The notes under the pieces are model-generated. The model ran no database searches and had not been told where the DNA came from. It was given only the letters and a program-made list of their open reading frames with translations. Of a DNA stretch of 9,041 nucleotides, positions 1 through 6,500 are shown piece after piece. Made by a program: the position numbers and the translations under genes. This stretch comes from Devosia sp. (GTDB taxonomy: Bacteria; Pseudomonadota; Alphaproteobacteria; Rhizobiales; Devosiaceae), in contig JANXSI010000639.1 of the NCBI GenBank assembly GCA_025352765.1, positions 1 through 9,041 of the forward strand, given 5' to 3'. Within the stretch, counting starts at the first letter, position 1. Each line of letters starts with the position of its first letter.

Positions 1-638
1 AGGGCCGCGAGGAAGCGCAGCAGCCCGGGGCCGAGCAGCAGCAGCGCCGTCACCGGCACGAGGATCGGCCGGGCGACGAGCGTCGCTGCCATGACCAGAC
101 TGATCAGTGCGGCCAGCACGGCGACGAACGCGATCCGGACCGGAAGCGTCAGGTCCTGCGCTGCGCTCGCCCACGGCCACAATTGCGTCACGCGCTGTCG
201 CGCGTCATCCATCAATTGCCCGCTGGTCGCCCGCGTCGCACCCGTCTCGATCGTCTCGGGCGGCACGAAGCGAACCCGGGGCGCCGGCTCGCTCTGGCCT
301 AGTCTGACCACCTGCGCAAACCGTGGAGACAGGAACACGATCTCGGCTCCGAGAGAAGATTGCCTGAGGCTTTGCATCTCGCCCAGCCGGTCGAGGTGGT
401 CGATCCGGGGCGGAGCGGTGCGCGTCGGAGTGATCGTCGCGAATGGGTAGCCGGCCCACTTGGCAGCGCGTCGCCACACCGTGTCGTTCCCGAGCCCGAA
501 GCGGTGCGCGCAATCGTCCAGGGGATCGACGCCGAGCCGCGCCGCGTCGCCCAGATATCTGCGGGCGATTTCGTCCGTGTTGCAGTTGTCCCGCAACACA
601 AAGCGCAGCAACGCGATCGCTTCGATTGTCTCTGTCAC
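1..638 (-). CDS. N-terminal part of a membrane protein, probable family 2 glycosyltransferase (runs off the window)
   Basis: An open frame on the minus strand begins with GTG at 638 and stays open for 212 codons to the edge of the window, so the C-terminal part is missing. A purine-rich GGGGG lies about 10 bases before the GTG, and an in-frame TAG at 680-678 limits how far upstream the start could be. Residues 1-160 are soluble; the segment with DPLDDCAHRFGLG and WRRAAKWAGYPFA resembles the small N-terminal domain seen before the membrane part of some rhizobial glycosyltransferases. Residues about 163-188 and 190-212 are two hydrophobic, probably membrane-spanning segments. By analogy a GT-A catalytic domain would follow, but none of it is visible, so the function is a guess from architecture. 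The other two minus frames here give Arg-rich, low-complexity products and are shadows. Confidence 0.6.
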   Translation of the reverse strand, partial: MTETIEAIALLRFVLRDNCNTDEIARRYLGDAARLGVDPLDDCAHRFGLGNDTVWRRAAKWAGYPFATITPTRTAPPRIDHLDRLGEMQSLRQSSLGAEIVFLSPRFAQVVRLGQSEPAPRVRFVPPETIETGATRATSGQLMDDARQRVTQLWPWASAAQDLTLPVRIAFVAVLAALISLVMAATLVARPILVPVTALLLLGPGLLRFLAA

Positions 639-674
639 CGGCCGCGACCCCCAATGCGGCGCCAGTCCAAAACA

Positions 675-703
675 AATCTAAGTACAATTGCGCATAGTGC
701 TAA
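675..703 (-). promoter_or_regulatory. Possible sigma-70-type promoter for the membrane protein gene
   Basis: On the minus strand a TTAGCA box (703-698) and a TAGATT box (680-675) are separated by exactly 17 bases. Each matches four of six consensus positions. Transcription would start near 668 and leave a leader of about 30 bases before the GTG at 638. The match is weak, so this is only a candidate. Confidence 0.22.
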
Positions 704-794
704 TCCGAATGGCAGCAATTGCAAGGGCCGCAAGCGCCTCGCCAAGCCCGTCAAATCGCGCCATAAGCACAGCAATTGAGTTGCGGACCTCTCG

Positions 795-1604
795 ATGCGC
801 ACCCTTATCGCCCTGATCATGCTGTGCTTTGGCGCTTCGGCTGCCGTCGCGCAGGTGCTGCCCTACCACGCCGATCCCAGCGCTCGCGATCTGGCCCCGA
901 ATCTGACCGCGGTGCCCAGCATCCGGTTCCTGACCACCGCCGATTTCCCGCCCTTCAACTATCGCGACAAGACCGGCGAACTCGTTGGCTTCAATGTCGA
1001 CCTCGCGCGGGCACTTTGCGCCGATCTCTCGATCACCTGCACACTCCAGGCCTGGCCATGGGAGCAGGCCGGCAAGGCGCTCGAGGACGGGCAGGGCGAC
1101 GCGCTGATCGCCGGCGTCGCTCTGACGCCGGAAAATGGCGCGCTCTTCGATTTCTCGAATATCTATCTGATGCTGCCGGGCCGCTTCGTGACCCTCAAGG
1201 ACGCTGTCGCGTCCTTTGCCCCCGCGGCGCTGGCTGGCAAGACCGTGGCTGTGCGCAAGGGCACGTCCCATGCCGAGTTCGTCCGGCGCTATCTGCCCGA
1301 TGCCAAGCTCCGGGAATTTAACACCGAGACGGCAGCGCTCGAAGCGGTGCGCGACAAGCAGGCCGACGCCTATTTCGGCGACGCCATGCGGGCCAGCTTC
1401 TGGCTCAACGACAATCCCCCCTGCTGCGCATTCGCCGGCCAGCCCTATTTCCGGCCGGACCTCTTCGGCGAGGGCCTCGCCGTGGCGGTCGCCGCCGGTC
1501 ACGACACGGTCCGCCAGGCGATCGACTATGGCCTCGTCCGGCTCAAGAAGTCGGGGGCGCTCGACGAACTGTACCTGCGCTGGTTCCCGGTCGGGTTCTA
1601 CTGA
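795..1604 (+). CDS. Periplasmic solute-binding protein, family 3 (amino-acid type)
   Basis: This 269-residue protein has a Sec signal peptide: Arg near the N-terminus, a hydrophobic core at residues 4-17 and an AVA-Q cleavage site after residue 19. The rest is a complete SBP_bac_3 domain. The first strand carries TADFPPFNYRD and then GELVGFNVDLARAL, the usual opening of polar amino-acid binding proteins. The second lobe has LAGKTVAVRKGTSHAEFV, followed by the hinge-return segment with DAYFGDAMRASFWL. Such proteins capture a small polar ligand, usually an amino acid, and deliver it to an ABC permease. No permease or ATPase gene is adjacent, so this is an orphan binding protein that may serve a distant transporter or have a sensory role. 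The Shine-Dalgarno is weak. The gene overlaps the convergent TerB-like gene by seven bases. The ligand cannot be deduced. Confidence 0.88.
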   Translation: MRTLIALIMLCFGASAAVAQVLPYHADPSARDLAPNLTAVPSIRFLTTADFPPFNYRDKTGELVGFNVDLARALCADLSITCTLQAWPWEQAGKALEDGQGDALIAGVALTPENGALFDFSNIYLMLPGRFVTLKDAVASFAPAALAGKTVAVRKGTSHAEFVRRYLPDAKLREFNTETAALEAVRDKQADAYFGDAMRASFWLNDNPPCCAFAGQPYFRPDLFGEGLAVAVAAGHDTVRQAIDYGLVRLKKSGALDELYLRWFPVGFY

Positions 1605-2020
1605 GCCGGCGGTTCCGCCCGGCGCAGCCGCGCCTTGGCCGAGGCCTCGATCGCCGCGGCCACCAGCCCGTCGAGATTGAGCTTGTCGCGGATCATTTCG
1701 AGCAGCCGCAGCTCTTCCTGCGACAGCCGCACGTCGACCGCCGCGACCTCGACCGCCAGCGCATAGGCAGTGTCTCTGAGGCGCGGCGGGATGGCACCGA
1801 GGATCATGTCGAGCACCTTGTCGAGGTCAGAACTGTCCTTGACCAGGTCCAGCGCCTCATCGGCGACGCTCGACAGCGTTTCCGGATCAAAGCCGTCGAA
1901 CACCGGCAGGGTCGTGACGAGGCTGCCGATGACCTCGAGCTCGCGGTCGCTCACGGCGGCGTCCGATGTTGCCGCCACCACCATCAGGTGGATCAGCGCG
2001 TCCTGGGTCGAGAGGGTCAT
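1598..2020 (-). CDS. TerB-like (tellurite resistance TerB family) protein
   Basis: This is a 140-residue, acidic, all-helical protein with no signal peptide or membrane segment, so it is cytoplasmic. It shows the duplicated TerB-fold pattern: an N-terminal helix with HLMVVAATSDAAVSDRELEVI and a C-terminal half with ALAVEVAAVDVRLSQEELRLLEMIRD. In each half an acidic loop (SDRE, SQEE) follows a helix, as in TerB and DjlA metal-binding helical bundles. Family members are linked to tellurite or envelope stress, but most lone chromosomal copies have no tested function. No other ter genes are nearby, so tellurite resistance should not be assumed. A GGAAAG ribosome binding site lies about seven bases before the ATG at 2020. 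The TAG stop falls within the last codons of the convergent solute-binding gene. Confidence 0.8.
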   Translation of the reverse strand: MTLSTQDALIHLMVVAATSDAAVSDRELEVIGSLVTTLPVFDGFDPETLSSVADEALDLVKDSSDLDKVLDMILGAIPPRLRDTAYALAVEVAAVDVRLSQEELRLLEMIRDKLNLDGLVAAAIEASAKARLRRAEPPAQ

Positions 2021-2161
2021 GGCTTGGCTTTCCGGTCAGAAGTTCCGCATACCTAGGGACGAGGGACGCCCTTGTCCAGCCGCACCACCATTGACTTTGC
2101 CACGGGCCATGGGGCAACACGGCTCACCCTGCCGAAATCGCGCACAAAAGGCCATATTTCC

Positions 2162-3775
2162 GTGTCCGACGCCCCGCTTCCGAGCCTTGATCCGCAGTTC
2201 TTCGATGCCGCCCAGACCGCCAAGGCCTGGCCGTTTGAGGAAGCCCGCAAACTCGTGGCCCGGCTCAAAAAGACCGGCAAGGCCGAGGCGCTGTTCGAGA
2301 CCGGCTACGGCCCCTCGGGCCTGCCGCACATCGGCACCTTCGGCGAAGTGGCGCGCACCACCATGGTTCGCACCGCCTTCCGGCTGCTCACCCGCGACGA
2401 GATTCCGACCCGCCTGCTGTGCTTTTCCGACGACATGGACGGCATGCGCAAGATCCCCGAAAACGTCCCTGACCGGTCGTTTCTCGAGCCGCATCTGCAC
2501 AAGCCGCTCACCTCGGTGCCCGACCCGTTCGGCGGCGAGTATCCGAGCTTTGGCGACCACAACAACGCCATGCTGCGCCGTTTCCTCGACACGTTCGGCT
2601 TCAACTACGAGTTTGCGAGCGCCACCCAGTACTACAAGTCAGGCCGCTTCGACGCCGCGCTGATCCGCGCTGCCGAGCGCTACGACGACATCATGAAGGT
2701 GATGATCCCGACGCTCGGGCCCGAGCGGCAGGCGACCTATTCGCCGTTCCTGCCGATTTCGCCGCAATCGGGCCGGGTGCTCTACGTGCCGATGAAGGCC
2801 GTCGACGCCAAGGCCGGCACCGTCACGTTCGACGACGAGGACGGCACCGAGACGACGCTGCCAGTCACCGGCGGCCACGTGAAGCTGCAGTGGAAGCCGG
2901 ACTTTGGCATGCGCTGGTATGCGCTCGGCGTCGATTTCGAGATGTTCGGCAAGGACCACCAGACCAACGCGCCGATCTACGACCGCATCTGCGAGATCCT
3001 CGGCGGCCGCGCCCCCGAGCACTATGTCTATGAGCTCTTCCTCGACGACGTCGGCCAGAAGATCTCGAAGTCCAAGGGCAATGGCCTCACCATCGACGAG
3101 TGGCTGGCTTACGCTTCGCCCGAGAGCCTCGCGCTCTACATGTTCCAGAAGCCGCGCGTCGCCAAGCGCCTGTATTTCGACGTCATCCCGCGGGCTGTCG
3201 ATGAGTACTACCAGTATGTCGCGGCGTTCCAGAACCGCACCCCGGAGGAGCGGCTCGAAAATCCCGCGTTCCACATCCACGCCGGCCATCCGCCGGTGCT
3301 CGACATGCCGGTGACCTTCAGCCTGCTGCTCAATCTGGTATCGGCCGCCAACGCCGAAGAGACCAGCGTGCTCTGGGGGTATCTGACGCGTCGCATGCCG
3401 GGCGTCACCAAGGCGACCAACCCCGAGCTCGATCGGCTGGCGACTTACGCGGTGCGCTATTTCAACGACAAGGTGAAGCCGACCAAGGTCTTCCGCGCCC
3501 CGTCGGACAAGGAACGCGCGGCATTGCAGGACCTTGCCGACCAGCTCGCGGGCAAGGATGGCTGGAGCAACGAAGATCTGCAGAACCTCATCTACGAGGT
3601 CGGCAAGACGCACCAGTTCGAGCCGCTCAAGGATTGGTTCGGCGCCATCTATCAGGTGCTGCTCGGTGCCGACCAGGGACCGCGCTTTGGCTCGTTCGTC
3701 GCCCTCTATGGTGTCGCCGAGACCCGGCAGCTGATCGCGAACGCGCTGGCCGGAAAACTGATCAAGGCTGCCTGA
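2162..3775 (+). CDS. lysK: Lysyl-tRNA synthetase, class I
   Basis: The enzyme charges tRNA-Lys with lysine using ATP in the cytoplasm. It is the class I (archaeal-type) LysRS, a Rossmann-fold enzyme unrelated to class II LysS and common in Alphaproteobacteria. Counting from the GTG at 2162 it has 537 residues. The HIGH-type motif is in GYGPSGLPHIGTFGEV (His56) and the KMSKS-type motif is KISKS at residues 300-304, both needed for ATP use. The C-terminal part is the helical anticodon-binding region. The frame stays open upstream to a TTG at 2072, but the extra 30 residues are low in conservation signals. The GTG has AAAAGG ten bases before it and gives SDAPLPSLDPQFFD, a more typical start, so I prefer 2162. 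A small hairpin with TTTT follows the stop. Confidence 0.96.
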   Translation: MSDAPLPSLDPQFFDAAQTAKAWPFEEARKLVARLKKTGKAEALFETGYGPSGLPHIGTFGEVARTTMVRTAFRLLTRDEIPTRLLCFSDDMDGMRKIPENVPDRSFLEPHLHKPLTSVPDPFGGEYPSFGDHNNAMLRRFLDTFGFNYEFASATQYYKSGRFDAALIRAAERYDDIMKVMIPTLGPERQATYSPFLPISPQSGRVLYVPMKAVDAKAGTVTFDDEDGTETTLPVTGGHVKLQWKPDFGMRWYALGVDFEMFGKDHQTNAPIYDRICEILGGRAPEHYVYELFLDDVGQKISKSKGNGLTIDEWLAYASPESLALYMFQKPRVAKRLYFDVIPRAVDEYYQYVAAFQNRTPEERLENPAFHIHAGHPPVLDMPVTFSLLLNLVSAANAEETSVLWGYLTRRMPGVTKATNPELDRLATYAVRYFNDKVKPTKVFRAPSDKERAALQDLADQLAGKDGWSNEDLQNLIYEVGKTHQFEPLKDWFGAIYQVLLGADQGPRFGSFVALYGVAETRQLIANALAGKLIKAA

Positions 3776-3782
3776 TCGAAGC

Positions 3783-3801
3783 GGCGCCTAGAGCGCCTTT
3801 T
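3783..3801 (+). terminator. Short intrinsic terminator behind lysK
   Basis: Eight bases after the lysK stop, GGCGC (3783-3787) and GCGCC (3793-3797) form a five-pair GC stem with loop CTAGA, followed by TTTT. The hairpin includes the stop codon of the convergent acetyltransferase gene (3788-3790). The stem is short, so termination may be partial. On the minus strand no T run follows it. Confidence 0.45.
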
Positions 3802-4303
3802 CATAGAACACCAGCCAGTCGCGCAGGTCGTCGGACAACTCGTAGTAGGGCGCGGTCCGCGCGAACCCGACCCGCTCATAGAGCCGGATCGCATCGAGCT
3901 GGTTCTTGCTGGTGTCGAGCCGCATCGAGGCATAGCCGGCGCGCTGTGCCGCTGCGATGATCGCCTCGGCCAGGCCTCGGCCGACGCCATGGCCACGGAA
4001 CGCGCCGGGGACGAACATGCGCTTCATCTCGCACCTGCGATCGCCGAGATCGCGCATGGCAACGCACCCCGCCGGTTGCCCGTCGACGAGAGAAAGCAGC
4101 AGCGCCCCTTGGGGCGGCGCGTACTTGCCCGGCAGGCCGGCGAGTTCGGCTTCGAATGCGCTGGCGTCGAAGTAGCGATCGATCCGCTCGATGTCCTCGA
4201 TATGGGTCGCCCGATGCCAGGCGACGAACGCCCGGATGAGGGCGCGCACCCGGTCGAGTTGCTCTGTGGTCCTGGCTTCGACGATCTCGATCATTGCTTC
4301 CAT
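3788..4303 (-). CDS. GNAT family N-acetyltransferase
   Basis: This 171-residue cytoplasmic protein transfers an acetyl group from acetyl-CoA to an amine; the substrate is unknown. The GNAT core is complete. Strand 4 carries CEMKRMFVPGAFRG, and the pyrophosphate-binding loop is RGHGVG at residues 103-108 (R-x-x-G-x-G). The following helix is GRGLAEAIIAAAQRAG, and the motif B end is KNQLDAIRLYERVGFARTAPYY, typical of small-molecule or peptide acetyltransferases. GGGGAG six bases before the ATG at 4303 supports that start over the Met at residue 4. The gene converges on lysK, 12 bases apart, and stands alone. It could not be assigned to a named subfamily. Confidence 0.9.
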   Translation of the reverse strand: MEAMIEIVEARTTEQLDRVRALIRAFVAWHRATHIEDIERIDRYFDASAFEAELAGLPGKYAPPQGALLLSLVDGQPAGCVAMRDLGDRRCEMKRMFVPGAFRGHGVGRGLAEAIIAAAQRAGYASMRLDTSKNQLDAIRLYERVGFARTAPYYELSDDLRDWLVFYEKAL

Positions 4304-4406
4304 GCGCTGCTCCCCGCACCTCAGAGTAAAGCCTTGCTCTCGTCTAGTCGCTTCTCCTGAGCCGAACCTGAACGAAGTTTAATGAGAGTCACGATTGCGT
4401 TTAAAC

Positions 4407-4439
4407 CGCAACGAACACCTCGTTGCAGGTGTTGTTGCG
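4407..4439 (+). promoter_or_regulatory. Bulged hairpin with an alternative fold in the leader of the small secreted protein gene
   Basis: Two nested arm pairs make a 13-pair stem: CGCAAC (4407-4412) with GTTGCG (4434-4439), and AACACCT (4414-4420) with AGGTGTT (4427-4433). A single G at 4413 is bulged and the loop is CGTTGC. A competing stem uses GCAACG (4408-4413) with that same loop CGTTGC (4421-4426), closing on AACACCT. The two folds exclude each other. The structure ends 16 bases before the Shine-Dalgarno at 4456. It could be an RNA switch or stabiliser, or at DNA level a dyad for a dimeric regulator. No Rfam family is recognised. Confidence 0.5.
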
Positions 4440-4467
4440 CGCAGAGGGGATCACAAAGGAGTTCGCT

Positions 4468-4707
4468 ATGATCAAGACAATTCTCGCACTCGCCACCGTC
4501 GTCGCACTCGGTGCATCAGTACCGGCCTTCGCTCAGGACACCAGCGGTTCCAATGGCCAGATCGTTAACGGCCATGGCGCCGCCGGCAGCGTCGCAAATC
4601 GCTATCATGCCGATGGCCCAGGCTATGGCTACATCAGTCGTGGGGCGGATGGGACCTGCTACCTGCACACCCGCAACGACGTGCTGGTGGTTCGGTGCCC
4701 GGCCTGA
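4468..4707 (+). CDS. Small secreted protein of unknown function, 79 residues
   Basis: The product has a clear Sec signal peptide: Lys3, a hydrophobic stretch at residues 5-18 and an AFA-Q cleavage site after residue 22. That leaves a mature periplasmic or extracellular chain of 57 residues. The mature part is Gly- and Ser-rich at first, then has an aromatic stretch (GPGYGYISRG) and ends with Cys64 and Cys77, which could form a disulfide. I recognise no family. The start is set by a strong Shine-Dalgarno AAGGAG (4456-4461) six bases before the ATG; a TTG at 4423 in the same frame lies inside the leader hairpin and is not credible as a start. An intrinsic terminator follows the gene, so it is a monocistronic, probably well-expressed unit. 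Confidence 0.8.
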   Translation: MIKTILALATVVALGASVPAFAQDTSGSNGQIVNGHGAAGSVANRYHADGPGYGYISRGADGTCYLHTRNDVLVVRCPA

Positions 4708-4732
4708 TCGCCCGTCTACGTCCGACAAAGGC

Positions 4733-4777
4733 CGAGAGGGCAGGCACACCTAGGTGTGGCTGCCCTTCTCGCTTTTT
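4733..4777 (+). terminator. Strong intrinsic terminator behind the small secreted protein gene
   Basis: The stem is built from CGAGA (4733-4737) with TCTCG (4767-4771), GGGCAG (4738-4743) with CTGCCC (4760-4765), and CACACC (4745-4750) with GGTGTG (4753-4758). It has one bulged T and one G-G mismatch. A CTTTTTC run follows directly. The hairpin also lies immediately after the stop codon of the minus-strand hydrolase gene (4777), where only a short TTT follows, so it may act weakly in both directions. Confidence 0.85.
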
Positions 4778-5374
4778 CAGGAGGCAAAAAAGCCCACCGT
4801 ACGCTGGAACGCGAGTTGCGCGGCGTTCGCATTGAACTCCGGCCGATCCTGTTCGGCGAACCACTGCTGGGTCCCGGCATAGCTGTATGCTGCATTGGGC
4901 GGTCCCGCCTCCGCGAGGGCCATTGTTATCGCACTCATGTCCTCGGCGCTCTCGAAAGCGTCGTCCTCGGCGAAGTGCATGAGTGTCGCCACCCGCGAGG
5001 GCACCAGCTTGCGCGTCGCGTAGTAGACCACGAGCCGCCGCAGCGGCAGGGCGGCGTCCGACCGCAGCCCTGCCGCTGTAGGAAAATCCCACCGCGCCGA
5101 CACCCCCGCGATCGACCTGAGCATGTGCCGCCAAGTCGCCAATGGCCCGCATCAGCCGCGCGCCGGGCGGCACCGTCCAGTCGGTCTGGCTGAACCGTTC
5201 GGCCTCCGCGATCTGGTCGGTGACCCGGCCCTCGAACAGATCGACCAGCCCGATGACGAAGCCCTTGTCCGCCAGCGCCGCGCCATAGTCGCGGATGGTC
5301 TGGTTGAGACCCCACCAGGCATGCGCGACGACGACGCCGGCGCCATGACCGGCTGCGGGAAACAGCATGTCCAT
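4777..5374 (-). pseudogene. Frameshifted dienelactone hydrolase family protein
   Basis: Two minus-strand frames join into one dienelactone-hydrolase-like alpha/beta-hydrolase of about 198 residues. The first frame, from ATG 5374 to about 5075, gives GVVVAHAWWGLNQTIRDYG and DRGGVGAVGFSYS, the HxWWGLN block and nucleophile elbow. The second, from about 5073 to the stop at 4777, gives LPLRRLVVYYATRKLVPS, MHFAEDDAFE (acid residue) and AGTQQWFAEQDRPEF. One extra base near 5074 explains the shift. Where relatives carry the catalytic His (GTxHWF), the sequence reads GTQQWF, so the His is Gln. The Glu of HEWWG in the Pseudomonas enzyme is Ala, though many relatives share that. Ser98 takes the usual Cys nucleophile position. 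The frameshift together with the lost His suggests a decaying gene. The start lies one base after the upstream regulator gene's stop, so the two were probably co-transcribed. A sequencing error could explain the shift but not the His change. Confidence 0.75.
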
Positions 5375-5375
5375 G

Positions 5376-6002
5376 CTATTGGCTCGCCCAGATGATACGC
5401 GCGATCCACTCGACGTCGTTCATGTCGATCTGACGTGGCGGATGCGCCGGATTGAGGGAATGCAGCTCGACCACATTGGCCGTCTGCCGCGCCAGGATTT
5501 TGGCCATCACCTCGCCACCGCGGGTCTTGACCACCACGCGGTCGCCGCGCCGCACCTGTTCGGTGGGTGACGCCACGATGCGGTCGCCGTCGCGGTAGAG
5601 CGGCAGCATGGAATCGCCGGTGACCTCGAGCGCGTAGATGCCGCTTTCGCCGGGAGCCGGCAGCCGGACTTCGTCCCAGCCTTCGCCGGCCGGGAATCCC
5701 GCGGCGTCAAAGAAGCCACCGGCACCCGCCTGTGCGAGGCCGAGCAGCGGCACGCGGGCGCCCTGCGGCATGGTGCCGCCCTGATTGGCGAGGAAGGCAT
5801 CAAAACTCTCGCCTGTCGCCTCGAGCAGCTTGGAGATGCTCTCGGTCGAGGGCCAGCGTTCCCGACCATCCCGGCTGATGCGCTTGGAGCGGTTCAACGC
5901 CGTCGCATCGAGCCCCGCAAGCTTGGCCAGCCCCGAGGCCGTGAAGCCATGGCGCGTCGCGAGGGAGTCGATCGCATCCCAAATGGCGCTGTGCGAGAGC
6001 AT
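5376..6002 (-). CDS. XRE-type regulator with S24 (LexA/CI-like) peptidase domain
   Basis: This 208-residue protein combines a DNA-binding helix-turn-helix at about residues 8-60 (GFTASGLAKLAGLDATALNRSKR) with a C-terminal S24 domain of the LexA/CI/UmuD kind. The catalytic dyad is visible: Ser131 in EVTGDSMLPLYRDGDRI and Lys168 in GGEVMAKIL. A possible self-cleavage site is an Ala-Gly pair in LAQAGAGG at residues 89-96. Such proteins act as repressors that dimerise through the S24 domain and can be inactivated by cleavage. It is probably a host-type regulator rather than a prophage repressor, as no phage genes are nearby. Its Shine-Dalgarno is poor. A 16-bp inverted repeat lies just upstream on a likely -10 box, consistent with autoregulation. 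The hydrolase pseudogene follows after one base. Confidence 0.9.
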   Translation of the reverse strand: MLSHSAIWDAIDSLATRHGFTASGLAKLAGLDATALNRSKRISRDGRERWPSTESISKLLEATGESFDAFLANQGGTMPQGARVPLLGLAQAGAGGFFDAAGFPAGEGWDEVRLPAPGESGIYALEVTGDSMLPLYRDGDRIVASPTEQVRRGDRVVVKTRGGEVMAKILARQTANVVELHSLNPAHPPRQIDMNDVEWIARIIWASQ

Positions 6003-6025
6003 GACAGAACCAGTCTGAGGAAAAT

Positions 6026-6041
6026 TATCCCATTCGGGATA
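6026..6041. promoter_or_regulatory. Inverted-repeat operator candidate between the S24 regulator and DUF952-pyrD
   Basis: TATCCC (6026-6031) and GGGATA (6036-6041) are perfect inverted arms around a four-base centre, 24 bases before the regulator's start codon and 94 bases before the DUF952 start. On the minus strand a GATAAT -10-like box (6029-6024) overlaps the left arm, so a bound dimer would block the regulator gene. No convincing -35 box is visible. Control of the divergent pyrD operon by the same site is possible but unproven. Confidence 0.5.
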
Positions 6042-6134
6042 TAAGTCCTATGTATTAGTGCGTGCCTTGGATCCTGTAAAGGGCTTGCGCCGTCACGCTC
6101 CGGTTGCCACTAGGAATGGCCCGAGGAACCGCAC

Positions 6135-6500
6135 ATGCCTAGCCCGACCGAGACCCCCGAATTCGTCTACAAGATCGTCAGCCGGGCGGCGTTCGACGCC
6201 GCGAAGGCCAGCGGCAGTTTCCCGCGCATGCCGATCGACGAGGCCGACGGCTACCTTCACCTCTCGACTGCCGGGCAACTGGGCGAGACGCTGCGGCTCT
6301 ATTTCGCCGGCCAGCACGACATCGTGGTGTTCGCCGTCCGCTGCACCGACATGGGGGCGGGGCTGCGCTGGGAGGCCTCGCGCGGTGGCGACCTGTTCCC
6401 CCACCACTATGGCGACCTTGCCCCGAGCGCGATCGGCCGCCATGTCGCGCTCGACATCCCCGCCGATGGTCAGCTCGGCCTGCCGGACTGGATCCAATGA
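6135..6500 (+). CDS. DUF952 domain protein, first gene of the pyrD operon
   Basis: This 121-residue soluble protein spans the full DUF952 family. The conserved blocks are VYKIVSRAAFDAAK (residues 11-24), PIDEADGYLHLSTAGQLGET (33-52), the strand with DIVVFAVRCTDMG and the signature LRWEASRGGDLFPHHYGDL. The fold has been compared with ADP-ribosyltransferase-like proteins, but no biochemical role is established. GAGGA (6123-6127) lies seven bases before the ATG. The stop overlaps the pyrD start as ATGA, so translation of the two genes is probably coupled. The pairing with pyrD recurs in related alphaproteobacteria as far as I recall, which hints at a link with pyrimidine metabolism; this is inference. 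Confidence 0.9.
   Translation: MPSPTETPEFVYKIVSRAAFDAAKASGSFPRMPIDEADGYLHLSTAGQLGETLRLYFAGQHDIVVFAVRCTDMGAGLRWEASRGGDLFPHHYGDLAPSAIGRHVALDIPADGQLGLPDWIQ

Noticed and set aside
205..687. Minus-strand frame of 160 codons starting with TTG near the left edge
   Set aside because: A different minus frame (GTG at 638) gives a protein with ordered composition and membrane helices; this one is Arg/Asp-rich low complexity.
678..1502. Minus-strand frame of 274 codons opposite the solute-binding protein
   Set aside because: The plus-strand protein has a signal peptide and domain motifs; the antisense product has none.
2091..2119. TTGACT as a -35 box for lysK
   Set aside because: At 17-base spacing the -10 position reads GCAACA, which is not a usable box.
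2639..3613. Minus-strand frame of 324 codons opposite lysK
   Set aside because: Antisense shadow of a certain gene, with no recognisable domain.
4363..4402. General stress (EcfG-type) promoter GAAC...CGTT before the small secreted gene
   Set aside because: The spacing (24 or 30 bases) is far from the 16-17 that such promoters need.
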